This document shows, in pieces, positions 1-4,854 of a stretch of DNA of 5,613 nucleotides. Under the pieces are notes generated by a model. The model saw only the letters and a list, made by a program, of their open reading frames with translations, was not told where the DNA came from and did no database searches. The first letter of the stretch is position 1; every line of letters starts with the position of its first letter. The DNA is from Phycisphaerales bacterium (GTDB taxonomy: Bacteria > Planctomycetota > Phycisphaerae > Tepidisphaerales > Tepidisphaeraceae). The position numbers were made by a program, and so were the translations under genes. The stretch covers positions 1 to 5,613 of the forward strand of contig JAQGHJ010000072.1 in assembly GCA_028288905.1 (NCBI GenBank), read 5' to 3'.

Positions 1-86
1 GGCCCGTCCCGCGGCGCGGGGGCCGCCCCGAACGCCGCCACCGCCAGCCCGACCGCCGCCGCCGACCGCGTCCAGTCCCGCCGCAT
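1..86 (-). CDS. N-terminus of a putative exported protein (partial, runs off left edge)
   Basis: On the minus strand an ATG at 86-84 opens a frame without stops to the window edge (28 codons plus two bases). The translation starts MRRDWTRSAAAVGLAVAAFG and continues AAPAPRDG. This has the shape of a Sec signal peptide: a basic N-region (R2, R3, R8), a hydrophobic Ala/Val/Leu-rich core at about residues 9-19, and a small-residue Ala-rich stretch suitable for signal peptidase I near residues 20-24. A strong purine-rich ribosome binding site (GGGAGGGG) ends five bases before the ATG, which decides the start. The mature protein lies outside the window, so no function can be given. The protein is probably translocated to the periplasm or cell envelope. 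The gene is divergent from the RecT/Bet-like pair at 354-1179. Confidence 0.6.
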   Translation of the reverse strand, partial: MRRDWTRSAAAVGLAVAAFGAAPAPRDG

Positions 87-120
87 GATCGCCCCTCCCG
101 TTCGACGTGCGCGTGCCACA

Positions 121-147
121 GGCCGGCGGGGCCCCGCCCCGCCGGTC
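121..147. repeat. GC-rich inverted repeat in the divergent intergenic region
   Basis: The arms CCGGCGGGG (123-131) and CCCCGCCGG (137-145) pair perfectly over nine bases around a five-base loop. The stem extends by a G-T wobble and one further G-C pair to 121 and 147. It would form at the extreme 5' end of the minus-strand transcript predicted above. There is no T-run on either side, so it does not look like an intrinsic terminator. It may be a leader structure or simply a product of the very high GC content. Confidence 0.4.
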
Positions 148-154
148 GCCGCGT

Positions 155-182
155 ACGATATCGTCGCCGCGGACGTGGACAA
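155..182 (-). promoter_or_regulatory. Candidate promoter for the exported-protein gene
   Basis: Read on the minus strand, TTGTCC (plus 182-177) is followed after 16 bases by TATCGT (plus 160-155). Each matches four of six bases of the sigma-70 consensus. Transcription would begin near 148, leaving about 60 bases of leader before the ATG at 86. The -10 element lies inside the perfect 10-base palindrome ACGATATCGT (155-164), so the same site could be an operator. Support is sequence pattern only. Confidence 0.3.
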
Positions 183-225
183 CTCGGGCCGTTACCCACC
201 GCCCGTACACATCCCGAACGCCTCC

Positions 226-255
226 TTGACTTGCCCGCCGCCGTGTTAGTACGGT
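226..255 (+). promoter_or_regulatory. Candidate promoter for the RecT/Bet-like gene pair
   Basis: TTGACT (226-231) matches five of six bases of the sigma-70 -35 consensus. TACGGT (250-255), 18 bases downstream, keeps T1, A2 and T6 of the -10 consensus. Another -10 reading, TAGTAC at 247-252, gives a 15-base spacer and is less likely. Transcription would begin near 262, with about 90 bases of leader before the ATG at 354. No other promoter-like pair was seen between here and 1179, so both small genes probably share it. Confidence 0.4.
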
Positions 256-274
256 GTGCGGGTCACTCCGGCAA

Positions 275-291
275 GTCGATTAGGGATCGAC
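275..291 (+). repeat. Leader hairpin upstream of the first RecT/Bet-like gene
   Basis: GTCGAT (275-280) and ATCGAC (286-291) are perfect inverted repeats around the loop TAGGG. The element lies between the candidate promoter and the start codon at 354. A six-pair stem with a five-base loop and no following T-run suggests a 5' leader structure or a dyad binding site, not a terminator. No function is proven. Confidence 0.35.
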
Positions 292-353
292 GAGCCCCGC
301 GCCCCGCCAAGGATTCGGCACCCCGCGCGTCGGACATTTCAACTGGAGCCGAG

Positions 354-686
354 ATGCGAACCGTCACGTTGGACGAGATGCGCCTGCTGGTCCTGCGCAC
401 CCGCGACCCGTTCACGGTGTCGCCGGTCGGCGTGGTCGTCGGGCCGAACCGGCAGATCGAGGCGAGCTGCCTCGTGACCCGGGGCGGGCCGAAAGCCGTC
501 GAGTTCGTCGGCCGGGTCCTGCTCGACGCCTGCTACGCCCGCACCCCGCGGTGGCGGGACGAGCCGTTCGACGTGCTGTCGGAATGCGCGGAGGCCGCGG
601 CGTTGCGCGGTGCGTTCGGGGACGTGTGCGGGCACCTGCGGCTGGCCGAGGAGCCGGCCGAGCCACTGGCGGAGGTGGCGGCGTGA
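354..686 (+). CDS. Small protein with RecT/Bet-like C-terminal motif, copy 1
   Basis: The gene encodes 110 residues starting at ATG 354, chosen because GGAG at 345-348 sits five bases upstream. An in-frame TTG at 231 would add 41 residues but has no ribosome binding site. The protein starts MRTVTLDEMR. From about residue 65 it carries P-x-W-R, then SECAEAAALRGAF (residues 76-88), then an acidic LAEEPAEPL end. The pattern W...P...L...(C/A)AEA.ALR.AF followed by an acidic tail resembles the end of the core domain of RecT/Bet single-strand annealing proteins (known family pattern, compared from memory). At 110 residues it is far shorter than those recombinases and lacks most of the DNA-binding core, so annealing activity should not be assumed. 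It is paralogous to the next gene, almost without gaps. No signal peptide or membrane segment is seen. It is probably cytoplasmic and cotranscribed with the gene at 757. CDS status is fairly sure; the family assignment is tentative. Confidence 0.65.
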   Translation: MRTVTLDEMRLLVLRTRDPFTVSPVGVVVGPNRQIEASCLVTRGGPKAVEFVGRVLLDACYARTPRWRDEPFDVLSECAEAAALRGAFGDVCGHLRLAEEPAEPLAEVAA

Positions 687-707
687 GGGAGGGGGACGGG
701 GGGAGGG
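687..707 (+). repeat. G-quadruplex motif directly after the copy 1 stop codon
   Basis: Immediately after the TGA at 684-686 come four G-runs, GGG (687-689), GGGGG (691-695), GGGGGG (698-703) and GGG (705-707), separated by loops A, AC and A. This is a textbook G3+N1-7 quadruplex pattern with unusually short loops, on the coding strand and hence in the mRNA. It lies between two cotranscribed genes and could affect translation or mRNA decay of the pair. Function is inferred from pattern only. Confidence 0.5.
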
Positions 708-715
708 CGAACCGT

Positions 716-736
716 GCACGGGCCCGGCGCCCGTGC
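716..736 (+). repeat. Intercistronic hairpin upstream of the copy 2 ribosome binding site
   Basis: GCACGGGC (716-723) and GCCCGTGC (729-736) form a perfect eight-pair stem with the five-base loop CCGGC. It ends nine bases before the AGGGAG ribosome binding site (745-750) of the second gene. There is no T-run after it, so it is not a classical intrinsic terminator. It may insulate the ribosome binding site from the upstream G-rich tract or act as a processing site. Confidence 0.45.
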
Positions 737-744
737 CATCGATG

Positions 745-750
745 AGGGAG
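745..750 (+). promoter_or_regulatory. Ribosome binding site that fixes the copy 2 start
   Basis: AGGGAG at 745-750 lies six bases before the ATG at 757-759, an ideal spacing. An in-frame ATG at 742-744 overlaps this site and cannot use it, so 757 is taken as the start. The open frame extends upstream to 610, but this is only absence of stops in GC-rich DNA. Confidence 0.65.
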
Positions 751-756
751 ACGCGA

Positions 757-1179
757 ATGGACACACCGACCCCCTACCGTCGGGTGACGATCGAGGAGAT
801 GCGGGCCGCGGCGGCCGCCACCGGCCGCCTCGCCCGGGTCCGGCTGTCGCCGCTGCGGTTCGACGGGCCGGACCACTACCGGGTCGCGGCCACGGTGAAC
901 TACCGGACGGCCGACGGCGTCGACGCCTCGGTTACCGAGGAGGCGATGTCCCGGGAGCTGGAGCTACAGACGCCGCTGTGGCGGTTCCGGCCGGAGCAGG
1001 CGCTGGCCGAGTGCGCCGAGGCGGCGGCGCTGCGGGCGGCGTTCCCGGCCGAGCTGGGGCGGCTGTACACGCGGGACGAGCCGGCGGCCGTCCTGGACGC
1101 GGCCGGCCAACTACAGGCGAACGACGGAACATCAGGCTTCGGTTGTGACGGCGACCTGGTTGGCGATCGGCGTATATAG
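757..1179 (+). CDS. Small protein with RecT/Bet-like C-terminal motif, copy 2, with an altered 3' end
   Basis: The gene encodes 140 residues. RRVTIEEMR (residues 8-16) aligns with RTVTLDEMR at the start of copy 1, and the shared block is strongest from W75: WRFRPEQALAECAEAAALR, then AAFPAELGRLYTRDEPAAVL. The order W-x3-P-x3-L-(A)EA-ALR-AFP-x-L-x-LY-x-x-(E/D)E closely recalls the end of the Bet/RecT annealing-protein core, in which an ALRKAFP...LYT.EE-type sequence is typical. The first 70 residues are a short, predicted mixed alpha/beta stretch with no assignment. Similarity to copy 1 stops at about residue 114. Residues 126-140 are read from DNA that is also the 3' end of the protease gene on the opposite strand. 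The native stop was therefore probably lost when the neighbouring cassette arrived, and the last 25 or so residues may be an acquired tail. Function is unknown; a role in recombination or defence is only a hypothesis. Confidence 0.6.
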   Translation: MDTPTPYRRVTIEEMRAAAAATGRLARVRLSPLRFDGPDHYRVAATVNYRTADGVDASVTEEAMSRELELQTPLWRFRPEQALAECAEAAALRAAFPAELGRLYTRDEPAAVLDAAGQLQANDGTSGFGCDGDLVGDRRI

Positions 1180-3600
1180 ATCGGCCTCTTCGCTCCGGGT
1201 CGCGAGCGTAACGATCAAGCTGTAGCGTGCGGTGCTGTCGTGCCGGCCGAGGTGCTTGCGCTCCCTCCACCACCCAGTGACGGGATAAACCGCGACGTAG
1301 CCGCAGTCGGCGACCGCCGTGGCCGTGTCGCGCCACCAATCCGAGTGGATCGAGCCGCGCGTCCGCAGCCGCGGCCCGAGGTCCCAAGGCTGCGGTTCCC
1401 TTACGCCACCAGGCGACTCGTCGTCGGCCCAAGAGTCTTTGGTAACCCGACCCCTGAATTCCTCCAGAGTTTCTGTCGCCCCCTTCACCTTGAAGCGAAG
1501 CCCGTGCGACTGGTACCTGTGTGTCGACTTCCACTGCACGCGGCCCGGGCTGGGCTCGACGAAGTAGGAGAGGGTTACGTGCACCTGCACGGTTTCGCTC
1601 CCCAAGCCTCGCAAAACGTCCTGCGGCCACGGCAGGGCGTGCAAGTGGCAATCCCTTGTGCGGGTGACGCTTCCCTCTCGCTCGAATGGCTGCATCTCGC
1701 CTTGGTAGACGAGGGAAACCCTATTCCGGACGGTCCACAGGGCCCGATCGAGGTCCGGGACGCCGTAGCCGTAACAGCGGAGCAGCAATTGGGCGGTGGC
1801 CTTCCGGTTTCCCTGGAACTCGGCTCGCATGCCCGGCGTCCACCGCGCAGAGTGGATCACAAGGCCGCGAACGGTTTCGGGCCAGAGCCCGGGGTACTCC
1901 GCTTGGACGCCAGTCGCCAGCCGTGCCACTTGGGCCGCAGCGGCACTGGTGTCACACATGGTCTCGAACAGCCGGCCGGTCGGCTCAACCACTGTTGTTA
2001 GCATGCCGAGGTCGGTGCACACGTCGAGTTGTTCGTCCGGCCTCCGTGCGTAGTTTCCACCCTCCATGACGACGTCCGGCTTGATCGGCCAACCGTCCTC
2101 TTCCCACATCATTGAGGTGCAGCTCGACGGGCACAGGGTGCCGGACCCGGCGAGCGGCTGCCATCCCGCAAACTCAGCCCCGAATATTGTGACCTTCTCC
2201 GTGTGAGCGCCAACGGTGATGGCGTTCCACGCCTGTGCCGGGTCGCGGATCCCGGCTTGCTCCCTGTTGGTGTGCGGGTACCGGTAAGTCGAGTCGACAG
2301 TCAAATTGAGGATGTTGCCAGCCGAAACCACGTACAGCCGCCGCACGCTGTCTAGATGTCCCGATGCATGCTGGTCCACGGCGCCTGACCATGCCGACGG
2401 GAAGCCGTGATCCTGCGGGTCTAGCGCGGTGATGGCCAAGCACACGGTTCTCGCCCGGCCCGGGTTCCGCAACTCCGCCCTCGCGACGGACAACTGGGTG
2501 AGATTGCCGTAGTTCTTCGGGTCGTTGGCAACTGTCTTCCGCAACAGTTTCACCGACTCCACACGATTCGATAGCGTGACGGTGCCGGCGCCGCTGACGA
2601 AGCCCGCCAAATCCGATCCGTACAGTGCTATGCCTGCCATCCCCGTGCCGTGCCCATCCTGATCGGTGGCCGCCCATTCGGGATCCGCCGCCAGCACGTC
2701 CTCCGGATCAATGGCCATTCTCAGGAGCGGGTGCTGGCGATTCACGCCGGTGTCCAGCAGGCAAACGGCCGGCGCGCCTTCGTCCGGTGGAACCACACGG
2801 CCTGCCGCTTCGATCGCGAACTCCGCTTGATCCGACCCGCCGAGGTTGAGGTAATCGGTGGGGACTTCCTTCACCTTCCTGAGTTCGGCGAGCAAGTTCA
2901 GGAGGGGCAATGAGTCGGCCCATTGCCGGGGCGTGCCAAACGCCAACAGCACCACCCGCTCCGGGAAGCGGACTACGCGGTCGTCTAAAGCAATTTCAGA
3001 CTGCCCGGCCAAGGCGAGGAATTCGGCCATTCGTGCATCTTGATCGCCCTCTTCGCCGCCGCGGAGCCACACCTCCCACCAGACCGCGGTGTCCTCATCC
3101 TGCGGGAAAAGGCTCGGCGGGTCGGTCCAGTAGGCTTGGACCACAGCCAAGCGAATGCTGGCTATGCTCTCGATGAGGTCGGCGTGCTTCGGCTTCCCGC
3201 TTTCGCGTTCCTCGGTGGCGTACTGCTCGACCCGTCGAAGGAAGTGCTCGAGCTTTCCAGCAGGCACGAAGACGGTCGCCTTTGTCACGTTGCCGTCGCG
3301 GCGCACGTTGACCAGCTCAATCCCCTGTTGTCGGTTTTCCAAGCTCCTCAGAAGCAAGTCGAACTTGGGGTCGCTCTCGAATTCAAGCGGGATCCCCGCT
3401 AGCTCGATCCGGCCCCCGTGCGACCGCACGAACTCGGCGGCCGCCGCAGCCGCCGTCTCCAGCTGCTGCCGGAGGCGGTCGGCGTGCGGCACGCGGTCCC
3501 GCATTGGCCGGTCGAACTCTTTGCTCCCTACGGTCCCGGGATAGGTGTAGGGGTCTGGCTGCTCCGGACCCTCAATCATCAAGTGGCGGAACTTGGCCAT
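1132..3600 (-). CDS. ietS: Subtilisin-family (S8) serine protease of an IetAS-type system
   Basis: An 822-residue cytoplasmic subtilase with no signal peptide or membrane segment. The start ATG (3600-3598) has a GGAAG ribosome binding site about eight bases upstream. Residues 1-60 include an RDRVPHADRLRQQLETA segment that I recognise from subtilases paired with AAA ATPases. Residues about 60-270 form an N-terminal region of unknown fold. The peptidase domain spans about 275-620: catalytic Asp283 in CLLDTGV, His317 in DGHGTGMAG, oxyanion Asn429 in VVSAGN, and nucleophile Ser552 in CDTSAAAAQVA. The canonical Gly of G-T-S is Asp here. A beta-rich C-terminal region (about 640-822) contains VTLSYFVEP, GSIHSDWWR, VYPVTGWW, ARYSLIVTL and DLYTPIANQV, all typical of this protease group. 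In the Ti-plasmid IetAS module the protease is the toxic component; in defence systems it is the presumed effector. It overlaps the ATPase gene by 29 bases, implying translational coupling. Base composition (33/60 G+C in two sampled blocks) is well below the flanking genes. The exact homology to IetS was not computed; the subtilase assignment is near certain. Confidence 0.88.
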   Translation of the reverse strand: MAKFRHLMIEGPEQPDPYTYPGTVGSKEFDRPMRDRVPHADRLRQQLETAAAAAAEFVRSHGGRIELAGIPLEFESDPKFDLLLRSLENRQQGIELVNVRRDGNVTKATVFVPAGKLEHFLRRVEQYATEERESGKPKHADLIESIASIRLAVVQAYWTDPPSLFPQDEDTAVWWEVWLRGGEEGDQDARMAEFLALAGQSEIALDDRVVRFPERVVLLAFGTPRQWADSLPLLNLLAELRKVKEVPTDYLNLGGSDQAEFAIEAAGRVVPPDEGAPAVCLLDTGVNRQHPLLRMAIDPEDVLAADPEWAATDQDGHGTGMAGIALYGSDLAGFVSGAGTVTLSNRVESVKLLRKTVANDPKNYGNLTQLSVARAELRNPGRARTVCLAITALDPQDHGFPSAWSGAVDQHASGHLDSVRRLYVVSAGNILNLTVDSTYRYPHTNREQAGIRDPAQAWNAITVGAHTEKVTIFGAEFAGWQPLAGSGTLCPSSCTSMMWEEDGWPIKPDVVMEGGNYARRPDEQLDVCTDLGMLTTVVEPTGRLFETMCDTSAAAAQVARLATGVQAEYPGLWPETVRGLVIHSARWTPGMRAEFQGNRKATAQLLLRCYGYGVPDLDRALWTVRNRVSLVYQGEMQPFEREGSVTRTRDCHLHALPWPQDVLRGLGSETVQVHVTLSYFVEPSPGRVQWKSTHRYQSHGLRFKVKGATETLEEFRGRVTKDSWADDESPGGVREPQPWDLGPRLRTRGSIHSDWWRDTATAVADCGYVAVYPVTGWWRERKHLGRHDSTARYSLIVTLATRSEEADLYTPIANQVAVTTEA
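3572..3600 (-). other. 29-base coding overlap between ATPase and protease genes
   Basis: The protease ATG (3600-3598) lies inside the ATPase gene, in a different frame, and the ATPase TGA is at 3574-3572. The protease ribosome binding site (GGAAG) is therefore also in ATPase codons. Such an overlap usually couples translation, so the putatively toxic protease would be made only when the ATPase has been translated. This fits an antitoxin-first or regulator-first gene order. Confidence 0.75.
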
Positions 3601-4621
3601 CGTCTGACTTCCGCTTTCGCGGCCTCCCCTTTGGCGTACCTCTGCTGCGCGGGCGCTCCTCTAATGTCCGGGCTAGGTCACTCGTCCGAACACCCTCTTG
3701 CCCCGCGAGCACAGCGTCCTTTGCCGCATCCTCACAGGCCCGAACCACGTCGGCGTGGCTGAGGCCCTTTGCCGCGGCACCGACCTTGGGCCAACTCACC
3801 TTCGTCGTGTCGAACAGCGACAGCCGGTTTTTCGCGAGCTGGACGACCATGGCGGCGTCCGGCCGTTCGTACTGAAGCACGTCGTCGAACCGGCGGTACA
3901 GCGCCTCGTCCAGCATCCCTTGCAGGTTCGTCGCGGCGACCACAAGGCTGTCCGAGTTGTCCTGCTCGAGGAACTGGAGGAACGAGTTGAGCACCCGGCG
4001 GATCTCGCCGACGTCGTGCTGGCTGCCCCGCTGCGCGCCGATCGCGTCGAACTCGTCGAACAGGTAGACGCCGCGGCTGCGCGCCATCGCGTCGAAGATC
4101 AGGTGCAGCTTCGCCGCCGTCTCCCCCATGAACTTCGTGATGAGCGCGTGGAGCTGGACGGACAGGAGCGGCAGCCCCAGCTCGCCGGCCAAAGCGGCGG
4201 CGGTCATCGTCTTGCCACACCCGGGCGGGCCGGCGAGCAGCAGCTTCCGGCGGGGCCGCAGGCCGCGGGAGCGGAGCGTGTCGCCCGCACGGTACTCGCG
4301 GAGGGTCCGGTCGAGACGGCTGCGGGTGTCAGCGGCCAACACCATGTCTGGCAGGCGGACCTTCGGATAGGAGGCGACGACCAATCCGGCGAGATCGCCG
4401 GCAGGCCGAGTGATCGGTACCGGGGGGAGGTGTGCGTCCCGCTCGCCGGGACCGCGGGCCCGCGGCGACTTGTCGACAAGGGATTGGAGGTCGTCGGCCA
4501 GTCGGGACTGCCCGGACCGAGCGGCGTGGGCGGCAATCTGCAGCGCCACGGACCGAAAGCGATCGTCGTCGCCTGCGGTGTAGCTCTTAACCAATGCTTT
4601 GAGCTGTTCGGCGGTCGCCAC
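3572..4621 (-). CDS. ietA: AAA+ ATPase partner of the subtilase (IetAS-type system)
   Basis: A 349-residue AAA+ ATPase read from GTG at 4621-4619. GTG is preferred because AAGGGGA sits seven bases upstream and the protein then begins VATAEQLKALVKSY, the usual start of this family. An in-frame ATG at 4654 would add 11 unlikely residues. In the GTG numbering: helical N-terminal region about 1-50; Walker A GPPGCGKT at 131-138; pore-loop-like KFMGE at 163-167; Walker B VYLFDEFD at 185-192 with the catalytic Glu; sensor 1 VVAATN at 227-232; arginine finger region RRFD at 243-246; small helical lid with GLSHADVVRACEDAA at 286-300; and a basic, probably disordered tail (RPRSRGTPKGRPRKRK) near 323-338. 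The protein should hydrolyse ATP as a ring and act as regulator, unfoldase or antitoxin-like partner for the protease encoded next. Its gene precedes and overlaps the protease gene by 29 bases, so the two are one operon. The ATPase fold is certain; the IetA name rests on the pairing. Confidence 0.88.
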   Translation of the reverse strand: MATAEQLKALVKSYTAGDDDRFRSVALQIAAHAARSGQSRLADDLQSLVDKSPRARGPGERDAHLPPVPITRPAGDLAGLVVASYPKVRLPDMVLAADTRSRLDRTLREYRAGDTLRSRGLRPRRKLLLAGPPGCGKTMTAAALAGELGLPLLSVQLHALITKFMGETAAKLHLIFDAMARSRGVYLFDEFDAIGAQRGSQHDVGEIRRVLNSFLQFLEQDNSDSLVVAATNLQGMLDEALYRRFDDVLQYERPDAAMVVQLAKNRLSLFDTTKVSWPKVGAAAKGLSHADVVRACEDAAKDAVLAGQEGVRTSDLARTLEERPRSRGTPKGRPRKRKSDDGQVPPLDD

Positions 4622-4674
4622 GGTCCATTCCCCTTGTGCCGCACAGCCGGACACTGACGCTTACAGTCGATGAG

Positions 4675-4680
4675 ATAGTA
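4675..4680 (-). promoter_or_regulatory. Candidate -10 element for the ATPase/protease operon
   Basis: Read on the minus strand the hexamer is TACTAT, keeping T1, A2, A5 and T6 of the sigma-70 -10 consensus. Transcription would begin near 4668, about 47 bases before the GTG start. No convincing -35 hexamer is present at 16-18 bases upstream. The expected -35 zone (about 4697-4702) abuts the dyad at 4698-4713, which could indicate activator- or repressor-controlled initiation. Confidence 0.25.
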
Positions 4681-4697
4681 CGTTCCGAGCGGCTGAA

Positions 4698-4729
4698 GGG
4701 CTCACTTGAGTCCGCTATGCGACACGCAT
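4698..4729. promoter_or_regulatory. Two adjacent palindromes upstream of the ATPase gene (candidate operator)
   Basis: CTCA-CT-TGAG at 4701-4710 is a perfect four-base dyad, extended to 4698-4713 by GG/CC with one G-T position between. Directly next to it, ATGCG-ACA-CGCAT at 4717-4729 is a perfect five-base dyad with a three-base centre. A third dyad, ACCGG (4731-4735) and CCGGT (4744-4748), follows. They lie roughly 30-80 bases upstream of the predicted transcription start of the operon. Clustering of short dyads at such a place suggests protein binding, but short dyads are also frequent by chance. Confidence 0.3.
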
Positions 4730-4854
4730 TACCGGTCGTGGTGCCGGTAGACACCGATCACCAAGTAAATTATTTGTTTGCGTTTCGTACGGTATCTTAC
4801 GCCCGCGCGCCGCCACGGGAAGGCGGTGTGGTCAGGGATCCGGAAGGACCGCAT
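4729..4854 (-). pseudogene. 41-codon ORF resembling the C-terminal end of a RelE/ParE-type toxin
   Basis: An ATG at 4854-4852 overlaps the TAA of the VWA gene as TAATG and opens 41 codons ending at TAA 4731-4729. There is no Shine-Dalgarno sequence before it, only a C-rich tract, so translation would rely on coupling to the VWA gene. The end of the peptide (GVRYRTKRKQIIYLVIGVYR, then HHDR) has the basic strand / hydrophobic strand / H-x-x-D pattern seen at the C-terminus of RelE/ParE toxins, which run about 85-100 residues. The N-terminal half of such a toxin is absent, and no antitoxin gene is adjacent. It may be a decayed toxin remnant, a small expressed peptide, or chance. The low GC argues that it is not native coding sequence of the GC-rich host. 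Confidence is low. Confidence 0.25.

Larger units (their letters stand above)
87..353. other. Divergent intergenic region between the exported-protein gene and the RecT/Bet-like pair
   Basis: This 267-base stretch contains no supported gene. It holds a ribosome binding site and candidate promoter for the leftward gene, an inverted repeat at 121-147, a perfect palindrome ACGATATCGT at 155-164, a candidate rightward promoter at 226-255, and a leader hairpin at 275-291. The in-frame TTG at 231 that would lengthen the rightward gene to 151 codons falls within the candidate promoter and has no ribosome binding site, so the upstream 41 codons are treated as untranslated. Confidence 0.6.
4622..4853. 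other. Relatively AT-rich intergenic region between the VWA gene and the ATPase operon
   Basis: This 232-base stretch contains the most AT-rich DNA of the window (34 of 60 bases A or T at 4741-4800). It holds the ribosome binding site and candidate -10 of the ATPase operon, the clustered dyads at 4698-4748, and the small ORF at 4729-4854. No tRNA, integrase site or insertion-sequence end was recognised. No intrinsic terminator with a T-run follows the VWA gene. The sharp compositional change at about 4800 suggests the outer edge of an acquired segment. Confidence 0.55.

Noticed and set aside
231..353. TTG start at 231 for the first RecT/Bet-like gene
   Set aside because: It overlaps the candidate -35 element and has no ribosome binding site, whereas ATG 354 has GGAG at good spacing. 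The extra residues have no counterpart in copy 2.
716..736. Hairpin as an intrinsic terminator between the two small genes
   Set aside because: There is no T-run after the stem, and a strong ribosome binding site and start codon follow within 21 bases, so read-through is expected.
932..1651. 239-codon minus-strand open frame covering the junction between copy 2 and the protease gene
   Set aside because: It is in a different frame from the protease, rich in Arg/Pro/Ala, and overlaps two better supported genes.
1240..2001. 253-codon plus-strand open frame opposite the protease gene
   Set aside because: The opposite strand encodes the conserved end of the peptidase domain and the C-terminal region. 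The plus-strand translation shows no motif and arises from high GC.
4622..4654. ATG start at 4654 for the ATPase
   Set aside because: It would place the AAGGGGA ribosome binding site inside the gene and add 11 residues before the usual family start VATAEQLK. GTG 4621 is better supported.
3698..4657. 319-codon plus-strand open frame opposite the ATPase gene
   Set aside because: It is the antisense shadow of a gene with unmistakable AAA+ motifs. Its translation is low-complexity Arg/Val/Glu/Gly with no recognisable domain.
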